NCBI GenBank assembly: GCA_033961575.1
Contig: CM066736.1
Coordinates: forward strand, 91,210,852 to 91,274,851
Origin: Aselliscus stoliczkanus
Taxonomy: Eukaryota; Chordata; Mammalia; Chiroptera; Hipposideridae
Length of the DNA stretch: 64,000 nt
Reading direction: 5' to 3'
The notes under the pieces are model-generated. The model did not search any database. It saw only the letters and a program-made list of their open reading frames with translations, and had not been told where the DNA came from. The position numbers and the translations under genes were made by a program. Of the stretch, positions 15,321-27,565 are shown in pieces (within the stretch, counting starts at the first letter, position 1; every line of letters begins with the position of its first letter).

Positions 15321-16203
15321 CCTTTTATCATTCAATCATTTAAGGTCGATTTAGACCATTATCACCAATTCATTGTCTGTGGTCAAAAATAGGTATAATT
15401 TCATCTCATGTTATTGTCATTATCATTTAATTCCTCTAACACCATGAAGAACCCACTGAGCAGATTTACATTTCCTTTGAGCAAGTTGTTTGGTGAAAAC
15501 TATCAGAGAGAACATTCTTCCCCAGAGCAGACTGACATTCTGCCAAGGAAGGTAATTCTAGGTATTTATAAATTTTCTGAGTTTCCTTGTGATTTCAGCT
15601 ATAGAGAATAAGCCCACCTGAGTAATGCTTGCCAATTTTCTTCCTTTGGAAATCTATACCATTTTTCTCCATAGAAATTTTCACAGTGGCCTGAACAACA
15701 TATTGTTATTCCCATGTCCTTCTTGGTTTGTGACGTCAGATTTTTATCAATACATAAATTTATTGTTACCAATCTTAAGAATGTATATAATTACTGTTCA
15801 ACTGGAAATGCTTACTTCCCTGACCATGTTCTTTTACAATCAAGAAGTAAATTTCCTTAATGTTCTGACAAATATGTTTCTTTCTTTAGCTATCACTTGA
15901 CAATAATTTATAACTCATTATATCTTAATTTTAGCAAGCTGCACCTCATTTTGCATCAAATTTAAAAAACTCAACCAAATTAATACTCTATTTCACAAAA
16001 TTGGTGAAACATTGTGTATATTGGTGCAGAAAAAAAAATAAATTTCACATATTGATCAAAATATACAATGTATTCTAGTTCCATAAACTATTATTAACAG
16101 GATTTTAACTTTAACTTTTATTTTCTGAAACTAGCTTTAGAAAAAAACCTCCCATTTATCTTTTTGTTGCTTAGAGAGAGCTGCCAGAAATTTTAATGGT
16201 CAA
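15321..16203. other. Unassigned AT-rich DNA
   Basis: Short open frames at 15408-15611 and 15625-15900 have no recognisable domain. They may be further decayed retroviral or intergenic sequence. Confidence 0.3.
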
Positions 16204-16220
16204 AAAATACTGGAAACAAG

Positions 16221-16360
16221 GGCCGGCCGAGTGGCTCAGTTGGTAAAGAGCTCGCTCAAGAGTGCGAGCTGAGCTCTAAGCAACAGCAGTTTGATGCCCA
16301 GCCCGAGCTGAGCTGCCACTAAGCTGCCAACAGGTGGCAGGATGGCTCAGCTAAAAAAAA
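16221..16360 (+). mobile_element. tRNA-derived SINE, second head type
   Basis: GGCCGGCCGAGTGGCTCAG, AAGAGCTCGCTCAAGAG, CAGTTTGATGCCCAGCCC, GGTGGCAGGATGGCTCAGC and a poly-A tail. Both ends are flanked by AAAAAATACTGGAAACA. Confidence 0.88.
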
Positions 16361-16469
16361 AAAAAAATACTGGAAACACAATAACATTGAATAGAAAAGT
16401 GGTAAAATGTTACTGCGTATGAACACCAGCATTACACTTTGAAATCCTTCTAGACTGCTCCCCAACTCA

Positions 16470-17290
16470 CTCTCCTCAATATTCATTCATTTGACAAATA
16501 TTCATCAAACACCTACTATATACCAGGAACTAATCTAGGTGCTGGGGATAGAGCAGTGAACAAAAATGACAAAAAGCATGCTCTTGTTACTGAACCCAGG
16601 TTCAGTGCCACTTGACAGATGAGACCCAAAGATTCAAGAGGCAAGAGTTGGTTAGGAGAAAAGGTGTTTACTTTATTTTGGATGCTGGCAGCCAGGAAAG
16701 ATGGTGGACTGCTGTTCTGAGAAATGCCATCTTTCCCAAGCCAAGGATAATCAAAGGGTTTTACAGGCATACAGCTTGGGGGAAGAATACAGAGAAGTGG
16801 GGGAGTCAGGCAGGCAGGTCCAAGGGTTGACAGGTAAGAAATCACTTCTGGGGTCTGGTCTGTTTCAAGATAATGTTATCTCTGGACTCCACCACCACAG
16901 CCAGCCAAAGGCTTTATGCATCACCAGTAAAAACTGCAAGGAAGTTGTAAAATAGATTCCAACGCCTGCATGCCTGAGGACTAGGGAATTACTTGTTTTT
17001 GGTTAGTACTCTTCTAATTAACTGGATTAGTGAAGTATGTATAGCCTTGAGAAAGGGAACAAAGCAAGGTCTTAAATCAGGCAGTGAGGGGGAGAAACAA
17101 AGAGTAAACAACTAAATAGTAAACTATGAGATGAATCAATCTACAAACTAAGTTATTGATTTCTTAAGTTTCACCCTTACACTCCCAAGGAGCTTACTTA
17201 GTGTGAGAGAAAGAAAAGAAAAACAAACAAATAACCATAATATGGCATGTCACAATACGTGTCATGGAGGTAAATAAAACAGAGAATGAT
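16470..17290 (+). repeat. L2-type fragment split by a solo LTR
   Basis: CACCTACTATATACCAGGAA and GGTGCTGGGGATAGAGCAG on the left, then after the LTR CCCAAGGAGCTTACTTAGTG and CATGGAGGTAAATAAAACAG on the right. These are the two halves of a common ancient LINE 3' segment. Confidence 0.6.
16585..17173 (-). mobile_element. Solo LTR, ERV1-like
   Basis: It starts TG and ends CA. On the minus strand it has AATAAA (about 16668) followed by a pyrimidine-rich stretch and an end reading GAACCTGGGTTCAGTAACA, typical of gammaretrovirus-like LTRs. It cleanly splits the surrounding L2. The flanking 4-mers CTCT and CCCT may be a decayed 4-bp duplication. There is no internal viral sequence, so it is a recombined solo LTR. 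Confidence 0.68.
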
Positions 17291-20200
17291 AGAGTTATTG
17301 ACTGCTGTTTTAGATGGAATTAAAAGAGGATGCATCTCCCATTAAAAGGTCATTTGATTTGAATATAAATTCAATATTATTTTTTTATTCCAGTTAATGG
17401 AAGGCAAGAGAGGCAAGTAGATCTGGAGGAAGGAACTGATAAACACAGCAAATACTGGCGAGGGTTCAGGTAACATTAAATTCTAAAAAAGTATCCATTA
17501 TTTTTGGCAATTTGAGGTCTTTAAGAAGAGTAATTTCTATGTGGTGTTGAGACAAAAATTAAATTGCACTAAGATAAGTACATAGAAGGTGAGGATGAAG
17601 AAGCGACATAAATGGGTTGCTCACAACATCTGTGAAATAGATAGGGGTAATCTCTGAAAAGGATATGAAGTAAAGATGGATTTTGAGAGAGGAAACTTCA
17701 AAACCTTCCTATAATAAGGGGCACAGTTCATCAGATGAAGGTGAATTTATCCCTGAGGATCCTGGAGTGAAAAGCTGTCCATGTGGTGGGCTGCCCTGCA
17801 ACTAGAGTTGAATGGATCTAATCCCAGAAATTACTTGGCTAACCCTAAAACCACTTGGGTCCCATTCCCATTGCAATGTGAAAAAGACCCTGGAGGATGC
17901 TTGGAACATAGTAAGGAAGACCTAAAGAGTCGCACATCAGGCATTTCAGGAATCTAATTTATACAAAAACCCCAGACTCCACAGGTGGCAACCAAGGACA
18001 GGAATCTTTCTAAACAATAAAAAGCTGAACACAGGCAGCTGAAGCCAGGAATGCCCCTTTCAAAGCCCCTCCTGAAGTAATAAGTAAACCAGCCAGTGAT
18101 CATCCTGACAGATGAGGAGATGGATGTGTCCCATTTTCTCATAATTCTCTCCTGATCTCTGAATGTGATTTTATGCCTTACATTTGGCTTCTATGATTGG
18201 CTCTCCTTATGTGACCTTTAGTACCTCCCTTCTCAGGCTTTTCATGATTTTAGGGACTAAAATCTGTGACTGGAAAACAGGAGAGAAATGAGGAAGAGTT
18301 CTAAGATTGTCAATGAATAAATGATACACTAAAGGGTCTAGAATAATAAATTCTATTTTAAAGATTGCCAGAACAAAAAGCAACTATAAACAAAAGACTA
18401 CTTTATTATACCTGGTAGAAAAAAACTTTCTTTTAATTTTTTTAAACAATTTTTTAAAAGACATTGTTTTTCATATAAATTGTAGCTGAATTCCCATTAG
18501 ATTCAACCCCCAAAACTGAAGCTGTTTATCATCAGATTTATTTTACATTGATCATTGATTTGCAACTATTTTATTGAGATATGAGACAACTAAGATATAT
18601 TAATATTTGTAAAGAGGGAAATTATCATGTTGGCAAGCAACTTTTTGATCCTTACATAGAAAATCAAAATAAAAGTATCAATGGGAAAATCTTAAGAATT
18701 GACAATAGTTTAGCAAAATGGATAATACACAAGACAAAATAACAATACAAATACAATTTAAATATACAAAATAATAAATACAAAATATTTACTTCACCAT
18801 CAACTATTAACTGGTTGATATAATAAGAGAAACTCACAAAACATTTAAAAGTGAGACAAGTTAAGCAAAGTAGATGAATGCAAAAGGAAATAAAATCAAT
18901 ATACTGACACTTTAGAAAGGTAAATTCAGTGGATTTCTATGCGTTATAAACACACACTGGAATACATAATGCAAAATAATAATATTCACTCAAAACATCC
19001 CAAAATACTAATAATCGTAATAAGAACAATGCAGAGAAACAAAATTGTAATAAAATTTTATTTAGGATTTAAATAGAGGTGTAGAGGATCCCCATTTGTG
19101 AATGAGAAGACTTGAGAGCATATAGATTTCAATTTTTTTTCCAAAATTAAACTATAAGTTTAACACAATCCTGATCAAACGATTATTTTAGATCTCAACA
19201 TAGGAATTCTAAGGTTAATCTAGAAAATAAATGCATAGAAGGGGCTTTAAAATCAAAGAGAATAAGTAATAAGAGGAACATAGCCCTGTTGTGTATGAAA
19301 TTTTTTATAAAACTAAAACTTTCAATTCAGTTTGATATTGGCACAAAAATAATCAGAAAAAAATAGAAACAGTAGATTGCTCAGAAGTAGAATTTATATA
19401 TATATAAATTTGCTGTGTAACAAAGGAGGAATAATAACTACTTGCTCAGAGATGTAGAAACCATTGTTTAATTATTTGAAATAAATTTATTTACAACCCT
19501 CTTATTAACAGCAAAATTAACTCCATGTAAATAAGTTGTGTCACAAAACCAAAAAGTCAACCATTAAAAATTAAAAGTCATACAAAAGTAAATATTGGTC
19601 AAAATTTTGAGTAAAGAATGATTTTTCTATTATTGTCTCTTGTTCGGATAATGGAATGTTCTGAGAATTTGATGATAGCTAAACAAATTATCTCCCTCAG
19701 AATAATGCAAATATAGACAAAATTTTTCCATATCAATTTAGGATGTTTATAAACTCTCAAAGGGACCATTGATAAATTCTTGGTTAGAGTTCTATTTGAG
19801 GTTAGAAGACATAGAAAACACATAAAAGGAAAATAGTATAAGTATGATTTTTAAGAGTGAAATACACATATATCTCAAATTATATATAAGCAGCACAAAC
19901 AAAAATTGGAGGAAATGTTATAAAACTATATGATAACATTTAGTGACAATTGAAAATAAAGTTTATAAAAAGTTCAAATGTTTATAAAAAGTTTCCATGA
20001 ATTGTACTGAAAAAGCACAGGATGAAGAAATCTTACATGAAACTTCACCTGTATAAAAAGACTCCAAAGAAAAATGCTAAAAATTAAATTTTCATAATGC
20101 TAAAAATCATTACCTTGGATGTCAGAATTTTGATTTATAGTTATTCTTCCTAGTGTATTTTTTGGTTTCTAGGGGTGCAATTGTTTTATTTTTCTTAATC

Positions 20201-20990
20201 AATTTCATGGGTAATATATGTTGATTATAATTTATAAAGGTGATGGTTATTCATTCTTCACAGCAGTGGTGAGGGATGGAGCCTTGATCTTACACTTAAC
20301 ACCATCAAAAGAAGCAAAGGTAGAGGTTTGAGAAAGGAAATACTGATACTTAAATATTTGACAGAGTAAGGTATTATTCACAAACAGAGGTAACAAAAAG
20401 AATTCTCAGATATTTGAAGGATTCCAAAAGTAAAATGCCCACATACATTTTTTTATACAAATACATGAAAATGTTCTACAATAATTCAAGAATGAACAAA
20501 ATCAAGAGTGTAAGAATGAAGGGATCAAGTATTAAAGGGCCAAGAATAAGCCATGAATTTACTTAAATGAAAAGATTTAAAATGTGTATGATAAATGTCT
20601 GCTATATTTCCAACCCATACCACACAAAAACCTGGAAATAGTTGAAAATTTGCTGGTAATTTACTGTCCTTATATCTTTTATTAATAAAATTGATGAGTT
20701 ACAAATTTAGCCTTAAGTATGTCTTTTATCATTATTTTCATAATCAGAATAGGAAAGAAATGATATACCTTTTGGTTATTTGATGGAAAGAGTACAGGAA
20801 TGAAATGCAAAAGATTAAAATATTGTGAAGCTTTCTCCCTTATTAGTGTTATCAATATATGATTCTTATCTAGACAAATAATTCAACTTTTGTATCCTCA
20901 TATGTGAATAACAACACCTGTCTGATGAAGAATAAATGAGATGGGTTTTGTCAGAAACAATTTGCCAACCACAGGCACTATTTAAAAGTA
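17291..20990. other. Unassigned AT-rich intergenic DNA
   Basis: 3.7 kb with no coding frame longer than 75 codons and no repeat family I can name. Very AT-rich from 18350 on. It probably contains eroded LINE sequence. Confidence 0.4.
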
Positions 20991-21000
20991 AAGCACTCTT

Positions 21001-21447
21001 GGGGCCGGCCGAGTGGCCCATCGGTTAAGAGCTGGGTTTTGGATGCCAGCGGCCCCGGTTCCGATCCCACATATGAGGGCCAGTGACACTGCCCTCTACA
21101 GCTAACAACAGCGCTCCACCTGGAGCTAGGCTGTGCGAGCCCCGGCGATGGCTGCAGCCCCTGCTGCAGTGGGCTGCCATAGGCTACAGTGAGTGGCCAG
21201 CAGCCAACGTGAGCGGCAGGCAGCCAGCGTGAGCTGCCAATAGCCACGGTGAGCGATCATCCAGAGACCTGCGACTGATCTGCCTCATCCGGGAAGAGCG
21301 CAATGACAATACCAACATGGGCCAGTGAAGCAATGTCCTCCGCAACTAGACTGATGAACAAAAAGACAGCAACTTGTCTGTTCCCCTTTCCCGATTCCCC
21401 AATGCTGTTCCCCTCCCCCAATTCCCCAATAAAATCTTTAAAAAAAG
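21001..21447 (+). mobile_element. Composite SINE copy 2
   Basis: tRNA-like head, GC-rich body with two tandem GGCAGCCAxCGTGAGC units, and the C-rich tail CCAATTCCCCAATAAAATC plus A's. Flanks do not show a convincing duplication: AAAGCACTCTT on the left, AAATGCCCTGTT on the right. The right flank is already OR56B4 coding sequence. Confidence 0.88.
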
Positions 21448-21938
21448 AAATGCCCTGTTGACCATCCCAGTGCCTGTACTTGCTGCCCAGCGACACTGCT
21501 GCTCCAGGAATGAGATTGACCACGGCCTGTTCTCTAACTTGGGGTCACCAGTCTTGCCTGTGATGACATCACTATTAATAGGTTTTACCAGTTAGCCTTG
21601 GCCTGGCTTATGGTTAGGAATGACATGGGTTTGGTCTTTGCTTCCCATGCTTTGAGTGAATACTCAGTGCTGAGGCTGAACTCCGCTGAAGCAATATCTA
21701 AGGCCCTGAATACCTACAGCTCCCATCTCATCCTTGTTGTTTTCCTACACAGCCATTGTTGTGGCATCTGTTATCCATCTGGCTGGAAGAAGGTTTCCTT
21801 TTATCCCTGTTCTCCTCAAGGTGCTGCAGTGTGATGCCCCCAGCCCTCAACTGTATGGTATATGCCCTTAGCATACAGGAGCTGAGAGTAGGCTTCCAGA
21901 GGGTGCTTGGTTTGGGTGAGAATGTGTCCAGGAAGTGA
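21448..21938 (+). pseudogene. OR56B4: OR56B4-like olfactory receptor pseudogene 2 (3' half)
   Basis: Starts abruptly at the SINE end with [20 protein letters not shown] (TM4 and extracellular loop 2). It continues through [15 protein letters not shown] (TM5) and VLRLNSAEAISKALNTYSSH (TM6 region), and ends MVYALSIQELRVGFQRVLG and a TGA at 21936-21938. The 5' half is missing and frame changes occur near 21545, 21740 and 21830. It retains the TM5-TM6 block that pseudogene 1 has lost, so it is a separate gene copy rather than a displaced piece of pseudogene 1. Confidence 0.85.
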
Positions 21939-21959
21939 GCCAACTTAAGTGATAGAATT

Positions 21960-22060
21960 TTATCATCAGTATTACAGAAAAAACACAGGCTTTGGAGCAC
22001 ATGACAGTCCTGGGTTAACATTCCACATCTCCCAATTGCTCAGACCAAGTCAAATTAATT
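21960..22060 (+). repeat. Possible MIR fragment
   Basis: CAGGCTTTGGAGCACATGAC followed by CAGTCCTGGGTTAACATTCC resembles the MIR head. Short and diverged. Confidence 0.4.
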
Positions 22061-22218
22061 TTTTGTAGTACTATCCTTTCAGACATTACAGAAAAGTATT
22101 GTAAGTATAGTTTTATTATTGAAACTTAGTAATTAAGTATTTTATTTTCTAATTAATCTGACAGATTCATTGTGTCTGTTAGTGCAATATTTTTCCTTTG
22201 TAGGTTTGACCTTCTAAA

Positions 22219-22868
22219 ATGGCTCAACCTCAAAAATTTTATAATCCCGATGACCTGAAAGATGCTAAGATATTGCTACAGATGTTGATGGAGTCTGATA
22301 ATGACGAAAATGAACTTGAATTTGAAGATGAAAGTGACACAGATGGTGAAGATCAAGTTGAAGAACGAGACCAAAATTTTGACACTGAGCAAGAAGGTTC
22401 TCCTTCAGAAAGTGATCAAGAAAGTAGTAACTAAGAAATAGATGAATATTTTATTGGGAAAGATAAAATATAAGTGGCATTCATGCACAAGTGCTATACC
22501 TAGAGAATGGAAATGAAGTTACAAAAAGACATTTATTTTTAAAACAGTTGAGTAGGGAATTGGTAGCCCAACATATGAACCAAAGAGCCGTAAAAAATAG
22601 GGAAATTCCTTCACTTCTCCAACAAAAATTGCAGAAGTTTACTACACCTGCTGTCAAAGTTCAAGCAGAAGAACCTAAGACCACCACTTCGTCAAACAAA
22701 AGGAAACGGTGTGCACCTTGCATAGGAAACAAAAGACAAAGGTATTTCAAATACTTCTGTAAACTTTGCAAACAATTATTGTGCTTAGAACATGTGACGA
22801 TGATTTGTGAACATTATTTCAACTCAAAATTCGATGGCAATGAAGCTTATGAAGAGCAATCAGATTAG
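22219..22868 (+). pseudogene. piggyBac-like transposase, catalytic core deleted
   Basis: Frame 22219-22434 encodes an acidic N-terminus (MAQPQKFYNPDDLKDAKILL, then Asp/Glu/Ser-rich), typical of piggyBac transposases. After a stop the text EIDEYFIGKDKI follows. Frame 22491-22868 encodes a C-terminal part, FLKQLSRELVAQHMNQRAV, then a Cys-rich domain (CAPC, CKLC, CLEH, CEHYF) matching the zinc-binding C-terminus of the family. The roughly 400 residues in between, including the DDD catalytic core, are missing (junction near 22480-22500). I could not locate TTAA-flanked terminal repeats with confidence. An internally deleted non-autonomous element is the best reading. Confidence 0.72.
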
Positions 22869-23689
22869 GTTTTGTCATTTTATTAAATGATAAATTTTGT
22901 TTTAGTTTTATGTTTTGAATTTCTGTTGATTTTTATACTGAGTTGATGTAATAAACATATATTGTTTTTACTTTGTGGCAAATTAAAATTTCATTCTGAA
23001 TAAGTAATTAGCATGCTTATGAGTTATTTTCATTCATTTTAAATTTAAATAAATAAATGTCATATACACATCTAATAGATGCATTGTGCCCGAACTTGTA
23101 ATTTTTGCATTGCACCCAATGTAAGGTTCAAGCTCTTTATATGTCAGAACACATTCTAGGACTGCATTATAACTGAAGCATGAAATAAATACCCATGAGT
23201 CCATACTAACATAAATAAATACATAGGGGGCAATAGACAAACGTCCCATGGAGAAAAATTCCAAATCATTTACAAGGATACACCACCCTTAAGAAGGCGA
23301 AACATAATTCCTCACTTCCTAAGTACACAGTGACTTCTTTCTAATAGCCTACTTTCCTATTTTGCAAGTAGGAAAAAAAACAAACTAAAAAAAAAACACC
23401 AAAATACATATTTTGAATGCCCAAATCATAGCTTACTATACTCTCTTTCTTAATATGCCCTGTCTATTCACCAAATGTTAACAATTTCTGAAATCCAATT
23501 GACTCTCCAAAACTTTAGATTCCTCTGTAGACATAAGGATTTTACAACTGGAGTTACCACATCGCTGAAAGCCATAGAGACACATGCTCCAGAGACGAGA
23601 AAAGAGAAAGGGACTGAATTTTACTAGACTTTTTGTACATTAACTGCTCATATTAAGATATTCCTACTCTGAATTAAGAGTTGAGAAAT
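22869..23689. other. Unassigned; piggyBac 3' flank and possible L1 debris
   Basis: The AT-rich segment after the transposase probably includes the element's 3' end. CACCACCCTTAAGAAGGCGA and CACAGTGACTTCTTTCTAAT near 23280-23345 recall old L1 3'UTRs. Confidence 0.35.
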
Positions 23690-24542
23690 AACACATATAC
23701 ATGGGCAAACAATTTTCAACAAAGAAGCCAAAAACATACAATGGAGAGAAGAAAACCTCTTCAATAAATGGTGCTGGGAACATTGGAAAGCCACATGTCA
23801 AAGAAAAGAACTAGACTGCTATTTGTCATCATACACAAAAGTTAACTCAAAATGGATCAAAGACCTAAACATAAGACCTGAAACAATAAAATACATAGGA
23901 TAAAACATAGATACTAAACTTGTAGACCTTGGTTTTAGCGAGGATTTTATGAATTTGACCTCAAAGGCAAGGGAAGTAAAAGCAAATATAAATGAATGGA
24001 CCATATCAAACTAAAAAGCTTCTGCACAGCAAAAGAAATCATCAACAAAACAAAAAGGCAACCAACCAAATAGGAGAAGATATTTGCAAGCAACACCTCC
24101 AATAAGGGATTAAGATATAAAATATATAAAGAACTTACACAACTCAAAAAAAAAAAAAAAAGAACCCCTAACAGTCCAGTTAAAAAATGGGCAGAGGACC
24201 GGACAGACATTTCTCCCAAGAAGACACACAAATGGCCAACAGATATATGAAAAGATGCTCACCTTCACTAGCTATAAGGGAAATGCAAATCAAAACTCCA
24301 GTGAGATACCATTTCACACCTGTTAGAATAGCTATTATCAACAAGCCAAGTAATAATAAGTGTTGGAGAGGTTGTGGAGAAAAAGGAACCCTCATACATT
24401 GCTAGTGGGAATATAAATTAGTACAGGCACTATGAAAAACAATATGAAGATTCCTCAAAAAATTAAGGATAGAGTTCCCACATGACCCAACAACCCCTCT
24501 TCTGGGTATCTATCCCAAAACTTTGAAACATTTATTTGTGTG

Positions 24543-24548
<6 letters not shown>

Positions 24549-24593
<45 letters not shown>
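24549..24593. repeat. (TA)n microsatellite
   Basis: About 22 uninterrupted TA units within the L1 copy. Confidence 0.95.
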
Positions 24594-24596
<3 letters not shown>

Positions 24597-24688
24597 CCCA
24601 TGTCCATTGTAGCATTATTCATGGTGGCCAAGAAATGAAAACAACTAAAGTGTTCTTTGATAGATGACTGGATAAAAAAGATGTGGGG

Positions 24689-24712
24689 TGTGTGTGTGTG
24701 TGTGTGTGTGTA
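24689..24712. repeat. (TG)n microsatellite
   Basis: About 12 TG units within the L1 3' part. Confidence 0.95.
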
Positions 24713-25158
24713 TAATGGAACATATATATGGAATATCATATATATATAATAGAATACTACTCAGCCATAAGAAAAGATGAAATACTGCCATTTGGGACAA
24801 CATAAGTGGATCAGGAGAATATTGTGCTAAACAAAATAAATCAGATGGAAAAAGTCAAGAACCATATGATTTCACTCATATGCGAGATACAAAACAGAAA
24901 GCAACAAATGAGAAAAAAAACAAAAACTCATAGACACAGACAACAGTATGGTTGTTATCAGAGGGAAATGATGGTGGGGGAGAAGAAAAGGGTAAAGAGG
25001 GTTAAATATATGGTGATAGAAGGAGATTTGATTCTGAATAGTGAACACACAGTGCAATATAAAGGTGATGTATTTATTATAGAATTGTACACTTGAAACC
25101 TATATAATTTTATTAACAAATGTCACCTCAATAAATTTAATAAAATTAAGAAAGAATA

Positions 25159-25216
<58 letters not shown>

Positions 25217-25236
25217 TATATATATATATATATAAA
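25159..25236. repeat. (ATAG)n and (TA)n microsatellite on an L1 tail
   Basis: About 14 ATAG units directly after the L1 A-rich end, continuing into a short TA run. It probably grew from the L1 poly-A tail. Confidence 0.93.
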
Positions 25237-25468
25237 TATATATATTCCTACTCTGGATAGTGAGTGAAGAGTGAACAGAAGCCAAGAGTATTATGACAAT
25301 AGACTGGCCACCACATAGCAAAAAAAAATCAAGGGGAAAAATGTGCCTTCTTCACATTAGTAAACAAACTTTCAATTAGGATTGTGTTTAGCTGTATATG
25401 AGACAATAGATTATAGTGGTTAATCAAATTGTAGTTTATCTCATGCTACACATACACAATGAGAGAGG

Positions 25469-25546
<78 letters not shown>
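25469..25546. repeat. (GA)n microsatellite
   Basis: About 38 GA units, nearly uninterrupted. The Arg-Glu repeat frame across it is an artefact of the dinucleotide. Confidence 0.95.
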
Positions 25547-25549
<3 letters not shown>

Positions 25550-25559
25550 TCAGGCAGTT

Positions 25560-25974
25560 CAGAATTGTTAAGGCAAGTCTATTGTGCCATCAAGGGACTG
25601 AGTTCTTTTTACTGCTCTGCCATTCTAAGCTACAGCTACCGTATTCCACATTCAGACAAGAAAAAGGAATAAATTTAAAAACGAGTCTTATCAGACTTTT
25701 ACTCACATCTGTTTGGTCAGAAATGAGTCTGATGTTCATCTATGGTTACAAGGAAAACTCAAACGTTAAGTCTTTTAGTTTCCCAGACTCTATGATAGTG
25801 TAAAGTTATGGAAAGGTGGGCTTGAATGAATGCTGAATGAACTAATTCCCAGTAAAAACAGACAATACATACACATCATATTCTTTTCATGCAATATTTT
25901 CAGAAATTGATAAAATATTGTGCCATCTGTGTAACTAAAGCGGAGGTTGTATACCTACTGTAATTGAATATGTA
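25560..25974. other. Unassigned
   Basis: No gene or repeat recognised between the GA repeat and the next L1 tail. Confidence 0.35.
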
Positions 25975-26162
25975 TAGATAGTCACGGGATGTGGATTATA
26001 CTGTGGAAGAGAGTCAGAGGAAGAGTAATAGATACATATGATATGGTGGGGGGAGTGGGGTGGCGAATTGGGGGTGGGGGGTTGTCACTTTGAGCGGTAA
26101 AATGTATAACTATTACACTGTGTTGTACACCTGAAACTAATTAAAAATAAATTTAAAAAAAA
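25975..26162 (+). mobile_element. Severely truncated L1 3'UTR
   Basis: AGTCACGGGATGTGGATTAT, a G-rich stretch, TTGTCACTTTGAGCGG, GTTGTACACCTGAAACTAAT and an A-rich end. The same module recurs at 37725-37890. Confidence 0.8.
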
Positions 26163-26689
26163 ATTGTGCCATGGAAAAACTCTTAAAAATTCCAAAGAAT
26201 AAACAAGTTCCAAAGATCTCTGAATCAACATAACAAATTCAGCACTCACTGCAGCTTCCTCCTCCTACTACAAAACCTAGTAATCACTAACAACATAGTC
26301 AATAATAAAGCAATTAATAACAAATGGGGAGCCATTCATAATACAGAAAAAATGGGTTAAACACCAAAGATGAAAGGCAACTGTGATGGAATTATGAAAA
26401 AATAGAAGCCCTAAAGTTATACAGGAAAGGATTGCTATGAAAATAATGTAGATTCAGACTGAGAAATGTCTGATACTGAGGGAAGCATAGAGCCATGAGA
26501 AAACCAACCCGGTGACTAATAGGTAGCACAGTGGGAGTAGCCAGGCATGCCTATCCTTCTGCACAGACACTCTTGGACCAAAAACTGGGCTAAAAGTCAA
26601 GCAACAGCTGTAGATGTTTCCAGAATATCAGAGATTGGATCAGAAAACAGGGCAGCAGTGACCCATGAGGCTATAAACAACCATATCCT
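26163..26689. other. Unassigned
   Basis: No gene or repeat recognised. The frame at 26547-26789 runs into the SINE and is not supported as a gene. Confidence 0.35.
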
Positions 26690-26786
26690 GCGCCGGCCGA
26701 GTGGCACGGTGGTTAAGAGCTGGCTTGGGACACCAGCAGCCCCAGTTGGGGTCCCACATATGAGGGCCAGTGACACTGCCCTCAAA

Positions 26787-26823
<37 letters not shown>
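26690..26823 (+). mobile_element. tRNA-derived short SINE with (AAAT)n tail
   Basis: GCCGGCCGAGTGGCACGG head, CACTGCCCTC, then about nine AAAT units. AACCATATCCT flanks both sides. Confidence 0.88.
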
Positions 26824-26825
<2 letters not shown>

Positions 26826-26959
26826 CCATATCCTATGAGGTATGGGGAACAAGCTCAACCATAAATCAAGTTATTAGCACACCTCACATTTCTACAACAG
26901 GTTGCATCAAACAAATACAAAAGCATTCTGAGGTTGCCTACTAGATAGGAAAACAACTA

Positions 26960-27565
26960 ACCAATGACCAAGATGGCTTGGTCTAACCTTTAGACAGGTT
27001 TCTTTCTGACTACAGTCACCTGACCTCTCTTTTCTTATAGGACTTGCTTCAGAAAACTTGTACTTGTAAATTCTTTCTCTGTCCCTTTGCAGTGTATAAA
27101 TCATCTTTTAACCTCTTACCAGTTATACAACCCAGGAAATGTCTTTCTGAAGGACCTGGGAACTATCTCTTGAAATGTAAACATTGAAGGAGATAGCACC
27201 CCATCTCTCAGTCTCTGTAAAGAGTAGAAGCCTAACTTTCAAAGGCGCCAATTAGCAAACACAGATGGCCTAATCACAGACAGAAGCATTTGCAATCTCA
27301 GGAATAACTCAATGTGCTTGACATATCCAATTGATCAGCCTCCCACTAAAGTCCTTCAGTACTTTTCCATTAGCTCCCCCAGGGCTTAAATCCATGCCAT
27401 GAGACACCTTACCCCAACCCAATCTTACCTTTTGTTTTAGCAGAACTGGGTATCCAGACTTGGTCTGTGCTCTCTTTCCCACTGCTGGTAATAGTATCAG
27501 AATAAAAACAACTTCCATTTGCTCATCCTGTCTAGTGCAATTTTTTCTTTAACACCAAATACAAC
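26960..27565 (+). mobile_element. Possible solo LTR
   Basis: Non-coding segment with LTR-like features: a TATAAA-like motif near 27095 and a late AATAAA (about 27500) shortly before a pyrimidine-rich CTTTAACACC end. Ends and family could not be fixed. Confidence 0.3.

Larger units (their letters stand above)
23690..25158 (+). mobile_element. L1 3' portion (ORF2 end and 3'UTR)
   Basis: Landmarks in order: AATGGTGCTGGGAACATTGG, GGGCAGAGGACCGGACAGAC, AGATACCATTTCACACCTG, GGGTATCTATCCCAAAAC, GAATACTACTCAGCCATAAG, CATATGATTTCACTCATATG. It ends TCACCTCAATAAATTTAAT plus A's. ORF2 is interrupted by stops. Microsatellites sit inside (24549-24593, 24689-24712) and at its tail. Confidence 0.9.

Noticed and set aside
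25159..25216. CRISPR-like array
   Set aside because: Only simple tetranucleotide repeats; no spacers. The genome is vertebrate.
25459..25803. Arg-Glu repeat protein
   Set aside because: Product of a GA dinucleotide microsatellite read in frame, followed by unremarkable sequence.
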